Assembly (NCBI RefSeq): GCF_013778505.1
Contig: NZ_JAAOWU010000023.1
Location: 1-64,000 of the forward strand
DNA from: Pseudomonas sivasensis
Lineage (GTDB): Bacteria > Pseudomonadota > Gammaproteobacteria > Pseudomonadales > Pseudomonadaceae
Length of the DNA stretch: 64,000 bases
Reading direction: 5' to 3'
Part shown: positions 17,748 through 41,600 of the stretch, in pieces
Position numbering within the stretch: position 1 is the first letter of the stretch
Layout: each line of letters begins with the position of its first letter
Notes under the pieces: generated by a model
Told to the model about the DNA's origin: nothing
The model's database searches: none
What the model saw: only the letters and a program-made list of their open reading frames with translations
Position numbers and translations under genes: made by a program

Positions 17748-19397
17748 ATGACTGCAAAACCGCGTAGCGCCCTCAGCGAACTCTTGAGCCTGCTCAAGCC
17801 CTATCGCTACACCGTCATTCTGTCGATTCTGTTCGGCATCCTTGGAGGGGTGAGCGTCACGGCTCTGCTTGCCACGGTTAACCAGGGCCTGCACAGCGAG
17901 TCCGGCCTCACCACCGCAGTGGTCCTGGCCTTTGCCGGGCTATGCCTGCTCGCCCTGCTCAGCAGCATTGCCGCCGACATCGGCAGCAACTTCGTGGGCC
18001 AAAAAGTCATCGCCAGGCTGCGCAAGGACCTCGGCGCCAAGGTGCTGTCAGCGCCAATCGAACAGATCGAACGGTACCGCAGTCACCGCCTTATTCCGGT
18101 ACTGACCCACGACGTCGACACCATCAGCGACTTCGCCTTCGCCTTCGCTCCGCTGGCCATTTCCATCACCGTTATCCTCGGCTGCCTGGGCTACCTGGCG
18201 AGCCTCTCGCTGCCGATCTTCATCATGACCCTGCTGGCCATCGGCATCGGCTCGGCGATCCAGTTCATCGCGCAAAGCAAAGGCATCAAAGGCTTCTACG
18301 CCGCGCGGGAAGCTGAAGACAACCTGCAAAAACATTACTCGGCCATCGCCGAAGGCGCCAAGGAACTGCGGATCCATCGCAAGCGCCGTCACGCCATGCT
18401 GACCCGCAACATCCAGGCCACCGCCGACCACATCTGCGACACCCACGTGCGCTCGATCAATATTTTCGTGATCGCCAAGAGCCTGGGTTCGATGCTGTTC
18501 TTTGTGGTCATCGGCCTGGCACTGACCCTGCAATCGTTCTGGCCCAGCAACAACCCGGCCATGATGAGCGGCTTTGTACTGGTGCTGCTCTACATGAAAG
18601 GCCCGCTGGAAAACCTGATCGCCAACCTGCCGATCATCAGCCGCGCGCAGATCGCCTTTCGACGCATTGCCGACCTGTCCGAACGCTTCTCGTCGCCGGA
18701 ACCGCACTTGCTGCTTGACGCCGATGAGAGCCGCACGCCGACCATGAAGCATCTGGAATTGCGCGACGTGCAATACGCGTTTCCGCCCGTGGAAGGCAGC
18801 GCGCCCTTCAAGCTGGGCCCGGTGAACCTGACCATCGAGCCTGGGGAAATCCTGTTTATCGTCGGCGAAAACGGCTGCGGCAAGACCACCCTGATCAAAC
18901 TGCTGCTGGGCCTGTACACCCCGCAGCAAGGTGAGATCCGCCTCAACGGCACAACGGTGGACGCCCATGGCCTGGATGATTACCGGCAGATGTTCACCAC
19001 CATTTTTGCCGACTACTACCTGTTCGACGAACTGGTGCAAAGCGATAAAGCCCTGCCGGACGACGCCAACCAATACCTGGAGCGCATGGAAATCGCGCAC
19101 AAGGTCAGCATCCGCGATGGCGCTTTCACCACCACCGACCTCTCCACCGGGCAGCGCAAGCGCCTGGCGCTGATCAACGCCTGGCTCGACGAGCGTCCAG
19201 TGCTGGTCTTCGACGAGTGGGCCGCCGACCAGGACCCGACCTTCCGCCGCGTGTTCTACACAGAGCTGCTGCCGGACCTCAAGCGCCTGGGCAAGACCAT
19301 CATCGTGATCTCCCACGATGATCGTTACTTCGATATCGCCGACCAACTGGTGCGCATGGAAGCCGGGCGCGTCATTACCGAAAAAGCCTTCGCCTGA
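17748..19397 (+). CDS. pvdE: PvdE, ABC exporter of the pyoverdine precursor to the periplasm
   Basis: Inner-membrane ABC half-transporter of the cyclic-peptide exporter family that moves acylated ferribactin to the periplasm for maturation. 549 residues. The membrane domain at ~15-310 has six hydrophobic segments. The nucleotide-binding domain at ~340-545 has Walker A G-E-N-G-C-G-K-T-T (373-381), signature L-S-T-G-Q-R-K-R (~465) and Walker B V-L-V-F-D-E-W (~485). The W-A-A-D-Q-D-P that follows is typical of this family. It follows its own iron-starvation box and precedes the terminal NRPS, which has a separate box. Confidence 0.94.
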   Translation: MTAKPRSALSELLSLLKPYRYTVILSILFGILGGVSVTALLATVNQGLHSESGLTTAVVLAFAGLCLLALLSSIAADIGSNFVGQKVIARLRKDLGAKVLSAPIEQIERYRSHRLIPVLTHDVDTISDFAFAFAPLAISITVILGCLGYLASLSLPIFIMTLLAIGIGSAIQFIAQSKGIKGFYAAREAEDNLQKHYSAIAEGAKELRIHRKRRHAMLTRNIQATADHICDTHVRSINIFVIAKSLGSMLFFVVIGLALTLQSFWPSNNPAMMSGFVLVLLYMKGPLENLIANLPIISRAQIAFRRIADLSERFSSPEPHLLLDADESRTPTMKHLELRDVQYAFPPVEGSAPFKLGPVNLTIEPGEILFIVGENGCGKTTLIKLLLGLYTPQQGEIRLNGTTVDAHGLDDYRQMFTTIFADYYLFDELVQSDKALPDDANQYLERMEIAHKVSIRDGAFTTTDLSTGQRKRLALINAWLDERPVLVFDEWAADQDPTFRRVFYTELLPDLKRLGKTIIVISHDDRYFDIADQLVRMEAGRVITEKAFA

Positions 19398-19457
19398 CCT
19401 CCCCCTCCGGCGAGCGCCCTGCCGCTCGCCGCTGCCTGCCAAGTCCCACGTCACACC

Positions 19458-19481
19458 TAAATCTCGTCGGCCACGCTTCGT
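19458..19481 (+). promoter_or_regulatory. PvdS iron-starvation box for the terminal NRPS
   Basis: TAAAT, 16 bases, CGT on the plus strand, between pvdE and the NRPS gene, ending 47 bp before the likely ATG. Exact consensus match. Confidence 0.85.
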
Positions 19482-19528
19482 CTTTCTGACAACGCATATT
19501 TACGCAGCCGATGGCGACGAGACCAAAC

Positions 19529-34420
<14,892 letters not shown>

Positions 34421-34425
34421 AACGT

Positions 34426-34452
34426 CGCCGCCCCTGATGGTCAGGGGCGGCG
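34426..34452. terminator. Strong hairpin after the terminal NRPS
   Basis: A 12-bp perfect GC-rich stem (CGCCGCCCCTGA with its complement, loop TGG) begins six bases after the NRPS stop. No T-tract follows, so it may stabilise the 3' end or only attenuate read-through into the esterase gene. Confidence 0.5.
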
Positions 34453-34480
34453 CTTCAGCCTATTTCACAAGGAACATGCA

Positions 34481-35434
34481 ATGCCCCTGGACCCTGATCT
34501 CGAAGGTTTTCTGGAATTGGCGCAGATGGGTCGCCTGACCGGTAAAAGCCAACCCATGCACGCACTGAGTGTTGAACAGGCACGGCGGGAGTTCGAACAG
34601 ACTTCGGCCATTCTCGACCCCAGCCCGCCGGGGTCGGTGGTGGTCACCCACCTGACGGTCACCGCCCGCGATGGCCATGCACTGCCCGCCCGTCTTTACC
34701 GGGCACCCGGCACCGCGCAATTGCCGGTGATTGCGTACTTCCACGGCGGCGGTTACGTGGTGGGCAGCCTGGACTCCCACGACTCCATCTGCCGCAGGCT
34801 CGCGGCCAGCGGTCAGTACGCGGTGTTCGCGCCCAGCTACCGTCTGGCGCCACAGGCGAGCTTCCCGACCGCAGTGAATGACAGCCTCGACGCCGCCAAT
34901 TGGCTGGCCGAACAGGCCGGCAACCTGCAACTGGACAACCGCCGGATTACCCTGGCGGGTGACAGTGTGGGGGCAACGCTGGCGACCGTCCTGGCGATCA
35001 CCGCAGTGAAGGCGCCGCAACAACTGGCGTTCAAACCCTGGGCCCAGTTGCTGTTTTACCCGGTCACTGATACCTCGCGGCAGCGTGATTCCCATCGCCA
35101 CTATGCCGAGGATTACCTGCTGGAAACGGCCACGCTGGAATGGTTCTACCAACACTATTGCCCGAACGCCCAACAGCGCCTGGACTGGCGAGTCTCGCCG
35201 TTGCTGGCCGAAGGGCTGACTGCGCTGGCACCGGCCTATATCAGCCTGGCCCAGTACGATCCGCTGTATGACGAAGGGCAGGCGTACGCCCAGATGCTGG
35301 CCGCGAGCGGCACAGCGGTCAGCCTGCACGTGCAGTCGGGGCTGACCCATGACTTCCTGCGCATGAACGGCATTACCAGCGCGGTTGCAGGCATTTATGA
35401 AGGCGTGTTGAGTTGGTTGGGGGAACAGCGCTAA
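34481..35434 (+). CDS. Alpha/beta-hydrolase esterase of the HSL family
   Basis: 317 residues, no signal peptide. HGGG oxyanion motif at 88-91, nucleophile elbow G-D-S-V-G with Ser ~162, then Q-Y-D-P-L-Y-D (acid) and T-H-D-F (His), so the catalytic triad is complete. It is close to lipase/esterase families (LipH/EstB-like). It starts 60 bp after the NRPS stop in the same direction, past a hairpin without a T-tract, so it could be co-transcribed with the NRPS under iron limitation. A role in pyoverdine side-chain or ester hydrolysis is possible but unproven. It may instead be a general esterase. It is convergent with the next NRPS and shares a terminator with it. Confidence 0.85.
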   Translation: MPLDPDLEGFLELAQMGRLTGKSQPMHALSVEQARREFEQTSAILDPSPPGSVVVTHLTVTARDGHALPARLYRAPGTAQLPVIAYFHGGGYVVGSLDSHDSICRRLAASGQYAVFAPSYRLAPQASFPTAVNDSLDAANWLAEQAGNLQLDNRRITLAGDSVGATLATVLAITAVKAPQQLAFKPWAQLLFYPVTDTSRQRDSHRHYAEDYLLETATLEWFYQHYCPNAQQRLDWRVSPLLAEGLTALAPAYISLAQYDPLYDEGQAYAQMLAASGTAVSLHVQSGLTHDFLRMNGITSAVAGIYEGVLSWLGEQR

Positions 35435-35463
35435 GCAACACTTGACCGTTCCCGCCATTAAAC

Positions 35464-35490
35464 AACGGGGCTGATTGCCAGCCCCGTTTT
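35464..35490. terminator. Bidirectional terminator between the esterase and the Asp NRPS
   Basis: A 9-bp perfect stem (AACGGGGCT with AGCCCCGTT, 7-nt loop) is flanked by A-rich and T-rich ends, between two convergent genes. Confidence 0.8.
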
Positions 35491-35496
35491 ACATCC

Positions 35497-38400
35497 CTAC
35501 CCCTGCTCCTTGCTCGCCTGCAACTGCCTGGCCTTTTCCATAAGCGCCGCTTTCTCTTCAGGTGTCATTGCATCCATGCGCAAACGTGCCTGGGCGACTC
35601 TCTCCAACTGCCCAGCGACAGTTTCACGCTCGCGCAGCTCCCGCGCCAATGCCGCCACGCTTGGGTGATCAAACACCACGCCGGGATGAATCTCGCATTG
35701 CAGCAGTTTGCGGATGCCTGCCACCAGCTTGATCACCAACAAGGAATGCCCGCCTGCGGCGAAAAAGTCCTCCTCGATGCTCAGCCGTTCCAACCCGACC
35801 AATTGGGCCATGCGCGTGGACAACAGGGTTTCAAGCGCATCCCGTGGCGCGACGTACACCGCCTGGGAAGCCACAGGTTGAGCGTGTTGCAGCGCCTTGC
35901 GGTCAACCTTGCCGTTTGGCAGGCGCGGCATGCGTTCAAGGCTCACAATCTGGCGCGGCACCATGGCCGCCGGGAGATGCTGGGCCAGTTGGTTTTTCAA
36001 TTGAGGCCCTACGTCCTCTGCCGTCGCCGCACGCATTACCACAAACGCTTGCGGCTCCTCTTGCACCAGCACCACCACGGCCTCACTGACCTCGGGCAAA
36101 CGCAGCAACTGCGCCTCTATCTCGGCCAGCTCAATGCGGAAACCACGCACCTTGACCTGATGATCGCGACGGCCATACAGCTGCACGCCCCCCTCCACCC
36201 GATAACGGGCCAGGTCTCCCGTGCGGTAAAGGCGCTCGCCGTCCACCAGCGGGCTATGGATAAACGCGTCTGCATCCGCCTCGCCCTGCAAGTAGCCTCG
36301 GCACAACTGATGGCCACCGATGAACAACTCACCGAGTTCACCCGTTGCCAGCAATTGCGCGTCGGCGCCCAGTACGAAGACTTGGTTTCCGGGAAGCACG
36401 TGGGTCAGCGGCACGCCATGGGACACGTCTTCCGCAGGCAGTAACGGATGCACCATCACGCCCACTGTCGCTTCGGTGGGGCCGTAATGGTTGAACACGC
36501 GACAGTCGGGCCGCAGCTGACGAATGCGCTGCACCAGGCTCACGCCGATGGCTTCACCGCCCAGCACCAGCGTGTCAGGCAATACGGCGGTATCAGCCTC
36601 AAGCAAGGCGGCCAGGTGCGAAGGCACGATTTTCAGGCAATCGATGCTGTTTTCCCGCAGGAACCCGGCGAAGCGCTGGGGATCTTGCAGGGTCGCATCG
36701 TCAGCTATATGCAAGGTCGCGCCGTTGTAGAGCGCGCCGAACAAGGCGGTGTTGCCCAGGTCCGCCGCTACCGTGGAACTAAAGGCAACGTGGCGGCAGG
36801 CGGACAGGCCCAGTTGCTGGCTGCTGCTCGCGGTGTAGTTGAGTAACGCGCCATGCTCGATCACCACGCCTTTGGGCTGGCCGGTGGAGCCGGAGGTGAA
36901 CAGCACATAGGCGACGTCACGGGCCTGCACGGACACCGCCGGGGCCACCGTGGCATCCTGGGTTGATGCGCCCGGATTGAGCAGTTTGAACGCGGTCAGC
37001 GGGTCGTCCTGGCCTGGCGCGTGAGTCACCAGGATCAAGCTCGCGGCGGCGTGCCGTGCGATTTCAGCCTGGCGCGCCACTGGCCATTGCGGGTCCAGCG
37101 GCAGATAGGCTGCGCCCGCACGCCAGGTGGCAAGAATGGCGACGACCAGTTCCGCCGAACGCGGCAGCGCCAGGCCCACGATCGACCCAGCGCCCACACC
37201 CTGGCGCAGTAATTCGGCACTCAAGCGCGCAGTACGGGCATCCAGTTCAGCGTAGCTAAGGGCCTGGCCCGCAGCGACCAACGCCACGGCATCCGGCGTC
37301 TGATCAGCCCACGCAGCGATACGTTGCGGCAACAACTGCGGCGTTTGCATGATTTGCGCCGGCGGGTTCAGTGCCAGCAACCGGCTCTTTTCGTCGGCAC
37401 CCAACAGGTTCAGGCGTGCAAGGGTTTCATCCGGTTTGTCGGCGATGCTGTGGAGCAACTCGCGGAGCTGGCCCAACAGCGTCTCGACGGCGGGCGCCGT
37501 ATAGCGTGCGGGATTGAAGTCCAGTGATAAACCTTGAGGTTCGCCAGACGCTGCGATTTCCAACTGAAGGGCCAACTCGAATTCAGGCAGACGGGCCGGC
37601 AGGTCGCTGCCCACCCAAACCATCCCGGCCACTTCACGCGGTTCCGAAACCAACCGATTGCCAAAACCGACCGCAGGCGCGGCCTGTTGTGGGAATGACA
37701 ACGGTGTCCAGTATTCCTGCCAGGTGCGGTGCTGATCCAACTGTGCGGCCAAGGTGGTCACCAGCTCACGGAAGGTGCTGGCCGGATCAATGCGAATCGC
37801 CAACGGCAGGGTTTTCTCGAACAGGCCCAGGCTGTGGCTGAAAAATTCATAATCCAGGCGCGCATCATGCCGCCATCCCGCCAGGAATGACTCCCGACCA
37901 CTGATGCGTGCCAGCAGTACCCACCAGGCGGCGTGCATCAGCACGTCCAGCGGCAGCCCCGCCGTGCGCAGGCGAGCCAATAGCGATTGATCCAGTGGCA
38001 CACTCAAGCGTTCTGCCGGCAGGACTTCTGCGCACGTCAGGCGATAGGGCAAGTCTGGCCCGCTGAGCAGCCCCTCGTACCCTTGCAGATACTGCTGCCA
38101 GTAAGCCTTGGCGGTGTCTGCGTCTTCGTCGAAGATCACCTCGCTGCGCCATTCCAGGTACTGGGAAAACTGCCCCGGCTCGTCCTCTTCAAACCCTTGC
38201 TGCCCATAAGCGGCCAACAACTCCTGCTGGATCAGGGCCAAGGTCCCGGCGTCGGCGGCGTAACGCGCCACGCCGATCAACAGTTGCCAGTGGTCCGTTT
38301 CCAGGCGCTGCAACAACGCACCGATCAGCGGCTGTTGCTGCTGCAACCACTGCTGTTGGCGTGCAATCACCTGTTGGGGCGACGCCACGTCGAGCCACTG

Positions 38401-38676
38401 GGTCAAGCTCACCGCTTGAGCCGGCGCGACCCGCTGGCGCAATCCGTGATAACCACTGACGGACGCAAACTGCGCACTCAATGCTTCGTGGCGCACCGCA
38501 AGGCTATCCAACGCGTGTTGCAGGCGCACCGGGTCCAGCTCGCCACGAATATCCAGTTTCAGGCAGTGGGTCAGATCCCCCCAGCTCGCCCCTTGTTGCC
38601 GTGCGTCCAGATGCTGTTGCTGCTCGACCAGCAACGCCAGTCCCGCGTCCACGGTTCCCTGTTGTGCAGTACTCAT
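35497..38676 (-). CDS. Pyoverdine NRPS module for Asp: degenerate C (interface-like)-A-T
   Basis: 1059 residues, one module. The N-terminal condensation-superfamily domain (~15-430) lacks the HHxxxDG motif: the aligned place (~136-143) reads A-R-Y-A-A-D-A-G. It is probably an interface domain, the non-catalytic C-type domain known to pair with aspartyl beta-hydroxylases. A domain at ~455-925 gives DLTKVGHV (D-L-T from A-A-D-L-G-N-T, K from L-K-I-V-P-S, V and G from V-L-G-G-E, H from N-H-Y-G-P-T-E), an Asp code. Carrier at ~975 has A-G-G-H-S in place of the usual LGGHS. The Gln/Lys/Glu-rich tail is probably a docking helix. The ATG overlaps the stop of the upstream NRPS (ATGA), so translation is coupled. 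It likely loads Asp, which the hydroxylase of that protein turns into OH-Asp, an iron ligand. Confidence 0.88.
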   Translation of the reverse strand: MSTAQQGTVDAGLALLVEQQQHLDARQQGASWGDLTHCLKLDIRGELDPVRLQHALDSLAVRHEALSAQFASVSGYHGLRQRVAPAQAVSLTQWLDVASPQQVIARQQQWLQQQQPLIGALLQRLETDHWQLLIGVARYAADAGTLALIQQELLAAYGQQGFEEDEPGQFSQYLEWRSEVIFDEDADTAKAYWQQYLQGYEGLLSGPDLPYRLTCAEVLPAERLSVPLDQSLLARLRTAGLPLDVLMHAAWWVLLARISGRESFLAGWRHDARLDYEFFSHSLGLFEKTLPLAIRIDPASTFRELVTTLAAQLDQHRTWQEYWTPLSFPQQAAPAVGFGNRLVSEPREVAGMVWVGSDLPARLPEFELALQLEIAASGEPQGLSLDFNPARYTAPAVETLLGQLRELLHSIADKPDETLARLNLLGADEKSRLLALNPPAQIMQTPQLLPQRIAAWADQTPDAVALVAAGQALSYAELDARTARLSAELLRQGVGAGSIVGLALPRSAELVVAILATWRAGAAYLPLDPQWPVARQAEIARHAAASLILVTHAPGQDDPLTAFKLLNPGASTQDATVAPAVSVQARDVAYVLFTSGSTGQPKGVVIEHGALLNYTASSSQQLGLSACRHVAFSSTVAADLGNTALFGALYNGATLHIADDATLQDPQRFAGFLRENSIDCLKIVPSHLAALLEADTAVLPDTLVLGGEAIGVSLVQRIRQLRPDCRVFNHYGPTEATVGVMVHPLLPAEDVSHGVPLTHVLPGNQVFVLGADAQLLATGELGELFIGGHQLCRGYLQGEADADAFIHSPLVDGERLYRTGDLARYRVEGGVQLYGRRDHQVKVRGFRIELAEIEAQLLRLPEVSEAVVVLVQEEPQAFVVMRAATAEDVGPQLKNQLAQHLPAAMVPRQIVSLERMPRLPNGKVDRKALQHAQPVASQAVYVAPRDALETLLSTRMAQLVGLERLSIEEDFFAAGGHSLLVIKLVAGIRKLLQCEIHPGVVFDHPSVAALARELRERETVAGQLERVAQARLRMDAMTPEEKAALMEKARQLQASKEQG

Positions 38677-41600
38677 GCTCCGGCCTCTTCCTTTTCGGTC
38701 TCGCTATGCGCTAGGTGCAGCGCGCTGCGTTCAATCATTTCGCCCATTGCCACAACGATCTTGCGCGGTCCTTCGAAGGGATCACGTGCGTGGGCAGCCA
38801 GCATGTTGTCCAGCAGGATGACATCGCCCTTGTGCCAGTCGAACCGCACCGCGCAGGCTTCGTACAGCTCGCCCACCAAGGCCATGACTTCGTCTTCAAT
38901 CGGCGAGCCATCGCCGTAGTACACGTGCCGAGGCATACGCTGCTCGCCGAACAGCACCAGCAAGTCTTCGCGCACATCCGGGTCCAGGCAGAAGATGTGG
39001 TGCAACTGAACCTGGTTGAAGAAGGTTTTTTCCCCCGTCACCGGGTGCCGGATGATCGCCGGGCACGGGGTGCGGATTTGCAGTTCATCGTTGTCCAGCC
39101 AGGTCCACGCGATGCCCGCTGCCCGGCAACGCGCCTCGACGTCGGCACGCACGTCGGTCTTGAAGAAGTGCTGCCAGGAAACGTCGAGCTTGTCGGCAAA
39201 GGTGCGCACGTACAGCAACCCCTTGTCCTCGAAGCGCTCGCGGATCGCCGCCGGCAACTTGAGGTACATCTGCCGGCAGTCCACCACCGGTGTGGCGCCG
39301 CCGATTGGGGATGGCTGTTCGCAGAAGAACAGCTGCTTGCGCGGCCAGCGGTCCTGATGGGAGCTTTCGTTATGGAACAGGATCATTTTCTTTTCGGGGT
39401 ACGGCGTGGACCGGTAGGTGTTCTTACCGCCCTCTTTTTTCGGCAAGTCGCCATATTGGCCATAGAGGCCCGGCTGTACAGCTTCAGCAAACGCTTCGAA
39501 GTCATGAATATCGCGCAGGGCAAATCCACGGAACAGAATCCCCGCATGGCGAGCCAGTTTTTCTTCCACCAGGGCGCGGTTGTCCTTGATCCAGGCCACC
39601 AGGTCCAGGCCTGGATCAGTGGGTTCCATCAGCAATGGAAAATCCTGCCCGGGTACCAGCAGCGATTCACGCATCAACGCGCCGGCAGGCCTGTCGGTGC
39701 GGCTCTGGGATTTTTTCAGGAACTTGCCCAGCTTGTCGGCCTTGATGGCTGGCGGTACAGGCGTCGTGGTTTGTTCCAAGGTGTTGGTAGGCATGGTGAT
39801 ATCCCCTAATTGAATGTTCGGATCACACACAATCTGTTCAAGAATTCCCGTCCAGGCGTTGACGAATGACTCGATGCGTTGTTGTTCAAACAGGTCGCTG
39901 GCGTACTGCCAGGTACCGTGCAGGCCGCCTGCATCCTCATCGATGAACAGGGCCATATCGAACTTGGAGTAACCGCCACGAGTGGGCAGTACCTCAACCT
40001 CGATCCCGTCCATCTGGCCACCCTGCACCGGCAGGTTGTTCATCACGAACAACACCTGCACCAGTGGGTTGAAACCCCGTTGGCGCGGGCGCGGCGAGGC
40101 CTCCACAATCATGTCGAAGGGCAGGTCCTGATGATCGAAAGCGTCCAGCGCGGTGCCTTGGGTGGTGGCCAGGAAAGCGCTGAACGGTTGCTGCGCCACG
40201 AAGGTCGAGCGCAGCGGCAGAATGTTCACGAAGAAACCGATCAGACCTTCCAGCTCAGGCTGCTGGCGCCCGGCAACGTCGGCACCGACCAGCACGTCAT
40301 CGCTGCCGCTGAGGCGATGCAGCAAAATCTGGAACGCGGCCAGCATCGTGCTGTACAGCGTGACACCGGCACGCGCCGACACCGCCTTAAGCCCTTCATG
40401 CAAGGCCACGGGCAGCGTGAAACCGAGGTCGCGACCTTCATGGGTCGGCGCCTGGGGGCGCGGTTGGTCGGTGGGCAGTTGCAACACGCCGCTGTGACCG
40501 GCCAGTGCCTGTTCCCAGTAACGCGCCTGCGCGGCCAGCACGCCGGTGCGTTGCAGTTGCTGTTGCCAGAGGGCGTAATCGGAATACTGGATCGGCAGCG
40601 ACGGCAGCGGCTCAACGACCCCCGCCTTCGCCCGGCCATAGAAGCCCACCAGTTCATTGACCAGCACCGCCATGGACCAGCCATCGGAGATGATGTGGTG
40701 CATCGAATACAGCAACACATGTTCGGTGGGGCCCAGCTTGAGCACCTGTCCACGTAACAAAGGCGCGTGCAGCAGGCTGATGGATTGGCGGGTGTTCGCC
40801 TCAACGGCGACCGCGACCCGGCGCTGCTGTTCAGCGGGATCCAGGGACGACAGGTCCAGTAACGGCAAGTCGACCTCCACGTGCGCGGCGATGACGGCCT
40901 GCGGGTCACCCTCCTCGTCGGTGATGTAGGCCGTGCGCAGGGTTTCGTGGCGGGCAACCACCTGTGCCAGGCTGCTGACCAGCAGCGGCACCGACAACTC
41001 GCCGCGCAAGCGCACGGCCAGCGGCATGCCATAGGCGCCCCTGGCCTGCGACAGCTGCTCCACTACCCATAGCCGGCGTTGCACCAGGGACAGTGTCGCG
41101 CAGGTTTTTTCGCCGTGGGCCACTAACGGGCTGCGCGTCAGCGACTTGTCCTGCCCGGTGCGGGTGGAGATCGCCGCGATAAAGTCTGCCAGTCGCGGCG
41201 CGCCAAACAGGTCACGCAGGGTCAGGTCGCAGGCCAACAGCGCCTTCAAGCGTGCGACCACTTGGGTGGCCAATAGCGAATGCCCACCCAACTCAAAGAA
41301 GTGATCGTCCAGCCCGACCTGTTCCAGCCCCAGCACGTTTTGCCAAACCTCGGCGACCTGAATGTCCAGGGCCGTTCGGGGTGCCACATAGTGTTTTTGC
41401 CGTTGGCTGACATCCGGCTTTGGCAAGGCTTTACGGTCCAGTTTGCCGTTGGGGCTCAGGGGCAACACGTCGATCAGCATCAGGAAACTCGGCACCATGT
41501 AGTCCGGCAACGACTGACGCAACGCCGCCGTCAAGGCGTGCGCCTCCAGGGCATCCGACTGGGGCACGACATAGGCGACCAACTGCGCGCCGGTCGGCCC

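Noticed and set aside
17457..17894. 145-codon minus-strand frame upstream of pvdE
   Set aside because: It overlaps the pvdE promoter and coding start in antisense and looks like no known protein.
18048..19454. 468-codon minus-strand frame across pvdE
   Set aside because: Complete overlap with the well-supported ABC exporter; composition typical of an antisense shadow.
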